This document shows positions 23,995-31,575 of a DNA stretch of 64,000 nucleotides, piece after piece. The position numbers were made by a program, and so were the translations under genes. This DNA comes from Acutalibacter sp. (lineage in GTDB: Bacteria > Bacillota > Clostridia > Oscillospirales > Acutalibacteraceae), in assembly GCA_020025775.1 (NCBI GenBank), contig JAHHRN010000004.1:153920-217919 (forward strand). Reading direction: 5' to 3'. The number at the start of each line of letters is the position of its first letter. The stretch's first letter is position 1. Below the pieces are notes generated by a model. The model did not search any database, had not been told where the DNA came from, and worked only from the letters and a program-made list of their open reading frames with translations.

Positions 23995-24855
23995 ATGAAA
24001 CTTCGTTTGGCAACCGCAGAAGATAAACCGTTTTTATATGCCTTGTGGCAGGAAGCTTTCGGCGATGATGAAAAGACCATTTCCCTTTTCTTTGACCGTT
24101 GCTATTCTCCGCAAAACACGCTGATTGCAGAGCAGGCAGAAACGCCTGTTGCCGCGCTCTATCTTTTAGATACCGAGCTTTCCAGCGGCGAAAGCACCTA
24201 TGCACTTTCTTATGTTTATGCGGCGGCAACGAAAAAAGAGGCAAGAAAAAATGGCGCTATGACGGCACTTTTATCCTTTGCGAAAACCTTGGCAGAAGAA
24301 CGGGGCAAGGATGCCCTCTACTTAGTGCCTGCGAGTGAAGCTTTGTTTCACTATTATGGCAAACGGGGCTATCAAAACGCTTTTTTGAAAGAAACTGCCG
24401 TGTTCACGAGAGCAGAACTGGAAGCCCTTGCGACCGAGGCACCGCGCGAGTGTCCCTCTACGGTAGAGCAGTATGCGAAGTCCGAAAAAGCGGCGCTTGA
24501 AGGCTGTGCCTATATTCGCTATCCGGCTTCTATTTTAGATTTATCTTTAACCTTCTGTGAAGCCTTTGGCACAAAGATTGCCCTTTACCAAAACGGCTAT
24601 ATGCATTATGATTTGGAAGAGAACAGGGCAGAGGTCACGGAGTTTTGTGTCCCAGCAGGGCAGGCAAAAGCGTTCTTAGGAGCACTTCTCCAAATCCCCG
24701 CCGAACTCTATACGCTCCATGCACCGAAGGGTGTTTTGGAAACACTGGGCGATGTCCCGATAACGAGCACCCCTGTCGGTATGCTTTTACCGCTCGGGGA
24801 ACGTATAAAAAAAGAAAATACAGGCGATGCTTATTTAGGTATCACTTTAGGATAG
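23995..24855 (+). CDS. GNAT family N-acetyltransferase
   Basis: 286 residues. The N-terminal GNAT domain starts MKLRLATAEDKPFLYALWQEAF. The acetyl-CoA region is around VYAAATKKEARKNGAMTALL and LVPASEALFHYYGKRGYQ. The C-terminal ~130 residues form a second, more divergent module ending GMLLPLG, as in Eis-like two-domain acetyltransferases, though similarity to Eis itself is not claimed. Start at 23995, 4 bases after the DUF2156 stop, with AAAGGA inside the end of that gene. Frames further upstream overlap DUF2156. Substrate unknown. Confidence 0.82.
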   Translation: MKLRLATAEDKPFLYALWQEAFGDDEKTISLFFDRCYSPQNTLIAEQAETPVAALYLLDTELSSGESTYALSYVYAAATKKEARKNGAMTALLSFAKTLAEERGKDALYLVPASEALFHYYGKRGYQNAFLKETAVFTRAELEALATEAPRECPSTVEQYAKSEKAALEGCAYIRYPASILDLSLTFCEAFGTKIALYQNGYMHYDLEENRAEVTEFCVPAGQAKAFLGALLQIPAELYTLHAPKGVLETLGDVPITSTPVGMLLPLGERIKKENTGDAYLGITLG

Positions 24856-24869
24856 AAAGGAAGCTTATT

Positions 24870-25427
24870 ATGGTCTATGTTTTTTTTGCAGACGGATTTG
24901 AAGAAATCGAAGCGCTGACCCCCGTGGACGTTTTGCGCCGTGCCGATGTAGAAGTCAAAACAGTCGGTGTTACGGGTAAAACGGTTACAGGCTCTCACGG
25001 CATTCCCGTGCAGGCAGACCTCGAGCTTTCCGAAATCAGCTTAGATCACGCTTTAGAAGCGGTAGTTTTACCGGGCGGTATGCCGGGCACATTGAACTTA
25101 GAAAAGAACGAAACTGTGCAAAAGACTGTAGCCTTTGCCAAGGAAAACGATATTTTGTTGGCGGCAATTTGTGCCGCACCGTCCATTTTAGGACATTTGG
25201 GTTATTTAAACGGCAAGCAGGCGATTGCTTTCCCGGGCTTTGAAACAGCTTTGGAGGGTGCAACCATTTCCGAAGCACCCGTGTGCCGTGACGGTCAAAT
25301 CATCACCGGCAAGGGCATGGGTGTTGCTACGGAATTTGCTCTGGCGATTGTTTCTGCACTTCGCGGCAGAGCAAAAGCCGAGGCGGTTTTTAACACACTC
25401 CAGTGCATGGAAAGATGTGCGAAGTAA
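24870..25427 (+). CDS. DJ-1/PfpI family protein
   Basis: 185 residues, single-domain DJ-1/ThiJ fold. FADGFEEIEA carries the conserved glutamate near residue 15, and the nucleophile cysteine lies in LAAICAAPSILG (~105), the usual AxCxxP elbow. VLPGGMPGTLNL is the glycine-rich turn before it. DJ-1 proteins act as glyoxalase/deglycase or stress proteins; which applies here is open. SD AAAGGAAG. The longer frame upstream reads through the GNAT gene and is discarded. The gene overlaps the next one by 13 bases. Confidence 0.9.
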   Translation: MVYVFFADGFEEIEALTPVDVLRRADVEVKTVGVTGKTVTGSHGIPVQADLELSEISLDHALEAVVLPGGMPGTLNLEKNETVQKTVAFAKENDILLAAICAAPSILGHLGYLNGKQAIAFPGFETALEGATISEAPVCRDGQIITGKGMGVATEFALAIVSALRGRAKAEAVFNTLQCMERCAK

Positions 25428-25999
25428 AGACCGACGCGCAAAAGAATGCGCAAAGAAAGCAGTTTAAAGCTCTGCGCCGCACGATGCCGCAGTCGCAAAA
25501 AGAAAATTTCGATTTAGAAATTTTTAAAAAGGTTTGTGCACTGCCAGAATATAAAAACGCCGATACGATTTTCACCTATGTTTCAACGCCTATCGAAATC
25601 GGCACTCTCCGCATTATAGAAGATGCGCTTCAAAACGGCAAAACTGTTGCCGTGCCGCGCTGTGTTGCCGGCACGCGAAACATGGAATTTTATAAAATAG
25701 AAACGCTTAGCGAATTAGAAGAAGGGGCATACGGCATTTTAGAGCCGCCTGCAAATCCGCAAAAAAAGCAAGAAAACTTTAAGAGCGGTCTTTGCATTGT
25801 GCCCGCTTTGTGTTATGATAAGGAAGGCTACCGTCTGGGCTACGGCGGCGGATACTATGACCGCTTTTTGCCGCAGTTTCAGGGGAATACCGTGGGGCTG
25901 ACCTATGAAGTGTGCTTTTTAGATACGCTTTCGCGTGGCAGATATGACTGCGCCGTGCAAACGGTTGTAACCGAAGCGCGTATTTTAAAGATAAATTAA
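25415..25999 (+). CDS. 5-formyltetrahydrofolate cyclo-ligase
   Basis: Converts 5-formyl-THF to 5,10-methenyl-THF using ATP, returning it to the active folate pool used by ThyX. 194 residues. Motifs: RKQFKALRRTM near the N-terminus, TYVSTPIEIGTLRIIE, and the nucleotide-binding RLGYGGGYYDRFL near residue 140. ATG at 25415 lies inside the end of the DJ-1 gene, with GGAAAG just before it. A GTG at 25403 in the same frame is a second possibility. Overlap implies translational coupling. Confidence 0.92.
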   Translation: MCEVKTDAQKNAQRKQFKALRRTMPQSQKENFDLEIFKKVCALPEYKNADTIFTYVSTPIEIGTLRIIEDALQNGKTVAVPRCVAGTRNMEFYKIETLSELEEGAYGILEPPANPQKKQENFKSGLCIVPALCYDKEGYRLGYGGGYYDRFLPQFQGNTVGLTYEVCFLDTLSRGRYDCAVQTVVTEARILKIN

Positions 26000-26045
26000 A
26001 TTTAAGAATTTTAGTGATTCAACAGGAAAGGAGGTTCCTCAGCCA

Positions 26046-27617
26046 ATGCGCAACGATGATTTAAAAGACTTTTTTGACGAAGAGGCTTACAATGATTTAT
26101 TGAGCCTTTACGCCGAAGAGGAGACACGCAAAGCCGAAAAAAAGCGTGCCACAGCTATGGCGGAAGATGAAGATATTAAAATCTTTCACCCGTCAGCGAA
26201 AGCAAAGGAACCGACAAACCGCACACACGCGGTCCAACCTCCGAAGCCGGCAGTGCCGCAGGCACCTATTGCGCCGCCCAAACCCGCCGCGCCTCGTGCA
26301 CCGAGAGCACCGAAAGCCGAAGGCGGATTTAAAGTTCAAATCGAGGGCTTAGATGAGGAATTCAGCGCACCCGTGCCCCAAAAGCAAAAAGTGGTGCCGA
26401 ACCTGAAAAAAAGCAAGTTTGCCGAAGCCAAACAAGTGCTTGAAGATAAGGTTCAGGAACAAAGCGATGCTATCATTGTTAAGAAAAATGAGGAAGATGC
26501 AACGCCGTTCCAGAAATTCCAGCTGTTTTTCTTCCAGAATATTCGAGCCTTCATTGTGGTTATCGTCTGCCTTGTAGCGGCGATTACAATCAGTACCTAT
26601 TCCGTTAGCTGTTTAAACGACATTTTTGCCGTTCGCAGAGACAGCGAAACCCCGATTGAGGTCAACATTCCGCCGAATGCCGACACAGGGGATGTTCTTA
26701 AAATCCTAAAGGATAATAAGCTGATTAAACATCGTTATTTCTGCCATTTCGTGGCGGCACTCGAAAAATTCAAATCCGACAACTATTTAACCGGTATTTA
26801 TTATTTCACCCCGTCCATGGGCTTCGAGCGTATGCTCTTAAACATCAAACAGCCTGCCATGACCGGTGAAACCATTACCTTGACCTTCCCCGAAGGCTTT
26901 ACGGTGGATCAAATCATTGCCAAGCTCGAGGAAAAGGGTGTTTGCTCGGCGATCAATATTCAGCAGACCATGAAAACGGTAGATTTCAGCAGTGAGTTCT
27001 CCTTTATTCGTGATCTCGATGATCAAGAAAGCCGCTATCACCTCTTAGAGGGTTATATGTACCCCGACACCTACGATTTCTATGTGAATGAAAATCCGTC
27101 AAGTGTCATCCGTAAGTTCTTAAACAACTTCCAAAAGAAGTGGACCAAGGAATACGAGGACCAGGCAAAGAATATCGGTATGTCGGTCGATGATGTTATC
27201 ACCTTAGCTTCGATTATTCAAAAAGAAGCCTACGGTGCCGACCAGTCACCGCTTGTATCTTCGGTACTTCATAACCGTTTGGATAAGCCCTCTCTTTACC
27301 CGTCCTTACAGTGCGATTCCACAACGGAATATATCAATGAATATATTAAGAAGAATGTCGGCAGTGCCGCACAGCTTGATATGTATACCTCGAAGTACAG
27401 CAGCTATAAGTGCGAAGGCCTTCCGGTCGGTGCAATTTGTAACCCGGGTGATGACGCGATTAAGGCGGCATTGAATCCGAGAAATACAAACTACTACTTC
27501 TTCGCGCACGATGTTAACAAGAAGATTTATATGGCGAGAAACGATGCGGAACGCCGTTCCAACAATATCGCCATTCTCAACGCCAACAGCAAGGCGGAAA
27601 AAGAAAAGAATCAGTAA
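26046..27617 (+). CDS. mltG: Endolytic transglycosylase MltG (YceG-like)
   Basis: Cleaves nascent peptidoglycan glycan strands at the membrane. 523 residues: a cytoplasmic N-terminal ~155 residues, acidic then Pro/Ala-rich (disordered, with APRAPRAP-type repeats), one membrane span at ~165-190 (RAFIVVIVCLVAAITI), then a LysM-like subdomain and the YceG catalytic domain with the glutamate in LASIIQKEAYG. The conserved LDKPSLYPSLQCDST and CNPGDDAIKAALNP blocks follow. SD AAAGGAGG is 11 bases from the ATG. The disordered cytoplasmic tail is longer than in E. coli MltG, as seen in other Gram-positives. Confidence 0.93.
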   Translation: MRNDDLKDFFDEEAYNDLLSLYAEEETRKAEKKRATAMAEDEDIKIFHPSAKAKEPTNRTHAVQPPKPAVPQAPIAPPKPAAPRAPRAPKAEGGFKVQIEGLDEEFSAPVPQKQKVVPNLKKSKFAEAKQVLEDKVQEQSDAIIVKKNEEDATPFQKFQLFFFQNIRAFIVVIVCLVAAITISTYSVSCLNDIFAVRRDSETPIEVNIPPNADTGDVLKILKDNKLIKHRYFCHFVAALEKFKSDNYLTGIYYFTPSMGFERMLLNIKQPAMTGETITLTFPEGFTVDQIIAKLEEKGVCSAINIQQTMKTVDFSSEFSFIRDLDDQESRYHLLEGYMYPDTYDFYVNENPSSVIRKFLNNFQKKWTKEYEDQAKNIGMSVDDVITLASIIQKEAYGADQSPLVSSVLHNRLDKPSLYPSLQCDSTTEYINEYIKKNVGSAAQLDMYTSKYSSYKCEGLPVGAICNPGDDAIKAALNPRNTNYYFFAHDVNKKIYMARNDAERRSNNIAILNANSKAEKEKNQ

Positions 27618-27625
27618 ACCTCACG

Positions 27626-27662
27626 AAAAGGTGAAAGCGTCAAAGCCTTCACCTTTTCTTCT
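27626..27662 (+). terminator. Intrinsic terminator after mltG
   Basis: AAAAGGTGAA pairs with TTCACCTTTT around a 12-base loop, followed by CTTCTTCTT. The downstream tract is only moderately T-rich. Confidence 0.65.
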
Positions 27663-27682
27663 TCTAAAAGGAAGGAATTGTC

Positions 27683-28912
27683 ATGATGAAAAAACCGGAA
27701 CTTTTATGTCCTGCCGGCGACAGAGAACGTTTTAATGCGGCTCTCTATTTCGGCGCGGATGCGATTTATCTTGCCGGAACGGAATTCGGTATGCGTGCCG
27801 CTCCCGGCAACTTTGACCCCGACGCTCTGCGCGACGCGGTTGCAACAGCACACAAACAAGGCGTTATGGTCTATTTGACCTGCAATACCTTGCCCAGAAA
27901 CGATGAAATCGAAAGAATGCCTGCCTTTTTGGAAATGGCACAGGATGCAGGCGTAGATGGCTTTATCGTTGCGGATATCGGTGTTCTCGCGCTTTGCAAG
28001 AAATATGCGCCGCGCGTTTCCGTACATATTTCCACACAGGCGGGTATTGTTAACTACCAAACCGCCAATGAATTTTATAATATGGGTGCCAGCCGAATCG
28101 TAACGGCACGTGAGCTGTCCTTAGAAGAGATTGCAACCCTCCGTCAGAAAACGCCTAAGGATTTGGAAATCGAGTGTTTTGTCCACGGCGCTATGTGCGT
28201 TTCGTTTTCGGGCAGATGCCTGCTCTCGAACTATTTGGTGAACAGAGATGCGAACCGCGGTGCCTGTGCACAGCCTTGCCGCTGGGAATATGCTCTCATG
28301 GAAAAGAAGCGTGACGGTATGTATTTCCCGATAGGGGAAGATAAGGACGGCACTTATATTTTGAATTCTAAGGATATGTGCATGATTGAGCACATTCCGG
28401 AACTCGTGAAAGCCGGTATCGACAGCTTTAAAATCGAAGGCAGAGCGAAATCCGCCTATTATACAGCAGTTGTCACCAATGCTTACAGAGCGGCTATCGA
28501 CGGCTATTTAGAGAATCCTTCCGACGATTATCGTCCTGCCCAGTGGATTTTAGACGAGCCATATAAGGTTAGCTACAGAGAATACTGCACAGGCTTCTAT
28601 TACGGCTCGCCGCAGGAGGATGCCAACATCAGTTATCAGGGCGGTTACTGCCGTTCTTGGGATGTTATGGGCGTTGTTAAAGAAAGCGACGGTCATACGC
28701 TCACGATAGAGCAGAGAAATAAATTCTCGGTAGGCGATACCTTAGAGATTTTAGAAAAGGGCAAAGCGCCCGAAAGCTTTACCGTCACCGAAATGCAAAA
28801 TGCCGACGGCGAAGCGATTGAAGCCGCACCGCACCCGATGATGACCGTGCTTCTGCCCTATGAAAGAGAACTTCCGGCAGGTACGATTTTAAGAAAACAG
28901 GCAGACGCATGA
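27683..28912 (+). CDS. Peptidase U32 family protein (TrhP/RlhA-like)
   Basis: 409 residues. The U32 signature is present as ECFVHGAMCVSFSGRCLLS, with further cysteines in GACAQPCRWEY. The N-terminal TIM-barrel-like part begins LLCPAGDRERFNAALYFGADAIYLAG. Despite the peptidase name, characterised bacterial U32 proteins (TrhP, RlhA) hydroxylate tRNA or 23S rRNA uridine/cytidine, and the cysteines probably hold an Fe-S cluster, so an RNA-modifying role is more likely than proteolysis. SD AAGGAAGG. It overlaps the next gene by four bases (ATGA). Confidence 0.9.
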   Translation: MMKKPELLCPAGDRERFNAALYFGADAIYLAGTEFGMRAAPGNFDPDALRDAVATAHKQGVMVYLTCNTLPRNDEIERMPAFLEMAQDAGVDGFIVADIGVLALCKKYAPRVSVHISTQAGIVNYQTANEFYNMGASRIVTARELSLEEIATLRQKTPKDLEIECFVHGAMCVSFSGRCLLSNYLVNRDANRGACAQPCRWEYALMEKKRDGMYFPIGEDKDGTYILNSKDMCMIEHIPELVKAGIDSFKIEGRAKSAYYTAVVTNAYRAAIDGYLENPSDDYRPAQWILDEPYKVSYREYCTGFYYGSPQEDANISYQGGYCRSWDVMGVVKESDGHTLTIEQRNKFSVGDTLEILEKGKAPESFTVTEMQNADGEAIEAAPHPMMTVLLPYERELPAGTILRKQADA

Positions 28913-29775
28913 GAAACGAATTTATCGTTGCATTGGCTGAAAAAATCGAGCTTCCAAAGGATGCCCTTACGGTTGCCCAAGCGGTTTTAGAGTGCGAAGA
29001 AGCCACCTTTCAGCGCATGAAGGGTGAATCCGAAGCCGAAAATCTTAAAACCTGCCTTATGGAAATTAAAAGAAACGAAGCGAAGGGCGCGGCATTCTGC
29101 CTTGCCTTTTGCCTTAGCTTCGCAGAAGAAAGCTATCGAAGATATAAAGAAAAACAGCTGCCCGACACCGTGTTTTGGGCTTCCATGCGCGACATCACCG
29201 TGTGGGTAAAAACCGCGAAGCGCGATCACGGCATAGATGGCCTTTTGGAAATCGGTTGGCTCATGCAGACCTTATATTTGCATCTTTTTAGAATTGAGCG
29301 TTTGCAGTTCCAGTTCTTCTCTGTGCAGTATGCTCTTGCAGGTCTTTCCTTTTGGCAAAGACGCCGCGCACCGATAAAAAATCACAGCGCAGTAATCAAT
29401 ATCCATATCCCTGAGGACGGGAAACTGGATTTTCCCCTTTGCGAAAGCTCCGTTCAAAAGGCAAGAGCGTTTTTCAAAACCTATTATCCCGAATACAGCT
29501 TTCAAGGCTTTATTTGTGACAGCTGGCTTTTAGACCCGAAAAATGCCGCGTTTATGGCGGAGAACAGTAATATCCGAAAATTCAGCACTCTTTTTTCTCC
29601 CGTTTTTGCTACCCGAAATTATAATCGGGAAATCGTGAAACGCCTTTGGGGGAAATCCGTGCCGAAGCGGGAGTATAAACAGCTTCCCGAAAACACATCC
29701 CTGCAACGCCGCACCAAAGCTTATCTGCTTTCCGGCGGCAAGACGGGCAACGGCTACGGCTTTATTGTGCCGTAA
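28909..29775 (+). CDS. Acyltransferase-domain protein (NAT_N/GNAT_C-like)
   Basis: 288 residues with no membrane span. The first ~120 residues are helical (WASMRDITVWVKTAKRDHG). The second half carries VINIHIPEDGKLDFPLCESS, RAFFKTYYPEYSFQGFICDSWLLDP and NSNIRKFSTLF, which matches the layout of the GNAT-like C-terminal domain of Clostridial acyltransferase-domain proteins. The assignment rests on recalled family features, not an alignment. ATG overlaps the U32 stop (ATGA), so translation is coupled. Substrate unknown; the pairing with a U32 enzyme might point to a two-step RNA or protein modification, but that is speculation. Confidence 0.7.
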   Translation: MRNEFIVALAEKIELPKDALTVAQAVLECEEATFQRMKGESEAENLKTCLMEIKRNEAKGAAFCLAFCLSFAEESYRRYKEKQLPDTVFWASMRDITVWVKTAKRDHGIDGLLEIGWLMQTLYLHLFRIERLQFQFFSVQYALAGLSFWQRRRAPIKNHSAVINIHIPEDGKLDFPLCESSVQKARAFFKTYYPEYSFQGFICDSWLLDPKNAAFMAENSNIRKFSTLFSPVFATRNYNREIVKRLWGKSVPKREYKQLPENTSLQRRTKAYLLSGGKTGNGYGFIVP

Positions 29776-29809
29776 AGAGAAAATAAAACCGCTAAAAGAT
29801 TAAAACACA

Positions 29810-29864
29810 CACCTCTGTTTCATACTAAGAAGGTTAGATTTCTTAGAAACAGAGGTGCTTTTTT
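29810..29864 (+). terminator. Terminator-like hairpin that includes the SD of the PBP gene
   Basis: CACCTCTGTTTC (29810-29821) pairs perfectly with GAAACAGAGGTG (29846-29857). An inner TAAGA/TCTTA stem extends it, and CTTTTTT follows. GAGGTG in the 3' arm is the only SD for the ATG at 29865. Confidence 0.8.
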
Positions 29865-31502
29865 ATGGGAAAACGACTCGTGGTTGTCTTTTCGCTTTTC
29901 GCCTTTTGCATGGGACTTTTGTGTATGAATTTAATTGCGATTAACGCGAATCCCAAAATCGCGCAAACCGCACTTTCCAAAAATTCTACAGGTGTGCTTG
30001 TCGGCGAAACACGCGGCAGTATTTACGATTACCGCGGTGCACCGCTTGTCAATGAATCCTCGGAGCTTATCGCCTTAGTAAAGCCGACAGAAGAAGCCCT
30101 CGAGGAAGCAAAGAATGCCATTTTACCAGAATCCGATGCCGAAATTCAAGAAAATTTACAAAAAGGCAAGGTCTTAAAAGTCGCGGCGTGCGCCGCCGTA
30201 CAAACCGATAATGCCAAAACCGTGCGAACGGTGGAACGTTATCAAGACCGCGGTACAGCCGTGCATCTCATCGGCTATGTCAATAAGGATAAAGAGGGTG
30301 TCTGCGGCATAGAAAAAGCCTATGACAGCCTGTTAAAGCGCACCGGCGGTGAACTTTATGCGCGGTGCAGTGTGAATGCAAAAGGCAAGGTGTTAGAGGG
30401 CGCACCGCTTCTTTTGGATAATCGGAATTACCACTCGAAAGCCGGCGTCAAGCTCACCTTAGATAAGCGCATTCAGCGTCTTTGTGAAGACGCTCTTTTA
30501 GAGTTCGGTGTAGAAAAAGGTGCTGTAGTTGTGCTCGATGCCGACTCTGCCGAAATCCGTGCCATGGCGAGCGTGCCGGTCTTTAATCAAAATGCGCCCG
30601 GCGAAGCCTTAACACGAGAGGATGCGCCGTTTCTCAATCGTGCTGTTACGCCCTATGCCGTCGGCTCTGTATTTAAATCCGTAGTAGCCGCAGCGGCTTT
30701 AGAGCAGGGGATAAAAGAGGATTTTTCTTATACCTGTCTTGGCGAAGATACGGTGGGCAAAACCGTGTTTCACTGTCACAAAAGAGAAGGCCACGGCAAT
30801 GTGAATATGTACAGCGCTATGGCGTATTCTTGCAACCCGTATTTTATAAGGCTTTTCGAACGTGTGGGAAAGGAAGCCGTGCTCAGTATGGGCGAAAATT
30901 TAGGTCTCGGCGCGCCGATTGAGCTTGCCGATGATTATTATACGCCGAGCGGAAATTTCCCCACAGCCGAGGATTTGCGTTCGCCGCAGGATGAAGCAAA
31001 TTTAGCCTTCGGGCAGGGCACACTTTTGGCATCGCCCCTGCAAATGGCGGCACTTTATACCGCACTTGCCAATGACGGTGTTTATCGCGCCCCGTCTTTA
31101 ATGCGCGCGATTGTAAATTCCAGCGGCGAAGAGGAACAACGCGCCTTTTTGCCTTATCCACGATGCACCATGTCGAAAGAAACGGCTAAAAAAGTGCAGA
31201 AGCTTTTGATTTACACGGTCGAAAACGGTAGCTGTCACCGTGCGAAACCCGCAAATTCTTCCGCCGCAGGCAAAAGCGGTACGGCACAAAGCGGCTCTCG
31301 AAATGCACAAAACGAAGAAATCAATCACTCCTGGTTTTGCGGTTGGTTTCCGAGCGAAAATCCACGCTATGTGATGAGCGTTTTAAAAGAGGACGGCGAA
31401 GGTGGCTCTACCGACTGTGCGCCGATTTTTAAATCCATTGCCGAGGGCATTTTAAAACTGGAAGCCGAAGAAACTGCCGCGCAAAAAGACAAAACCTCCT
31501 AA
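29865..31502 (+). CDS. Class B penicillin-binding protein (transpeptidase)
   Basis: Cross-links peptidoglycan outside the membrane. 545 residues: short cytoplasmic N-terminus, one membrane anchor (VVVFSLFAFCMGLLCMNLI), a dimerisation region with RGSIYDYRGAPLV, then the transpeptidase domain with SVFK (the SxxK motif, in VGSVFKSVVAA), SCN (in AYSCNPYF) and KSGT (in AAGKSGTAQSG). It is short, lacks PASTA repeats, and is closest in layout to SpoVD/PbpA-type proteins; the exact class is uncertain. The ATG directly follows the T tract of a terminator-like hairpin whose 3' arm is the SD, so expression probably depends on that structure. Confidence 0.9.
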   Translation: MGKRLVVVFSLFAFCMGLLCMNLIAINANPKIAQTALSKNSTGVLVGETRGSIYDYRGAPLVNESSELIALVKPTEEALEEAKNAILPESDAEIQENLQKGKVLKVAACAAVQTDNAKTVRTVERYQDRGTAVHLIGYVNKDKEGVCGIEKAYDSLLKRTGGELYARCSVNAKGKVLEGAPLLLDNRNYHSKAGVKLTLDKRIQRLCEDALLEFGVEKGAVVVLDADSAEIRAMASVPVFNQNAPGEALTREDAPFLNRAVTPYAVGSVFKSVVAAAALEQGIKEDFSYTCLGEDTVGKTVFHCHKREGHGNVNMYSAMAYSCNPYFIRLFERVGKEAVLSMGENLGLGAPIELADDYYTPSGNFPTAEDLRSPQDEANLAFGQGTLLASPLQMAALYTALANDGVYRAPSLMRAIVNSSGEEEQRAFLPYPRCTMSKETAKKVQKLLIYTVENGSCHRAKPANSSAAGKSGTAQSGSRNAQNEEINHSWFCGWFPSENPRYVMSVLKEDGEGGSTDCAPIFKSIAEGILKLEAEETAAQKDKTS

Positions 31503-31575
31503 AAATTCCGAAATTTGTTTAATTAGAATTACACGGGCAATACTATTTGCAATGAAAATTTTGGGAGGCTCTTTC

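Noticed and set aside
24645..25427. 260-residue version of the DJ-1 protein starting inside the GNAT gene
   Set aside because: The first ~75 codons lie out of frame within the GNAT gene; the DJ-1 fold starts exactly at the ATG at 24870, which has an SD.
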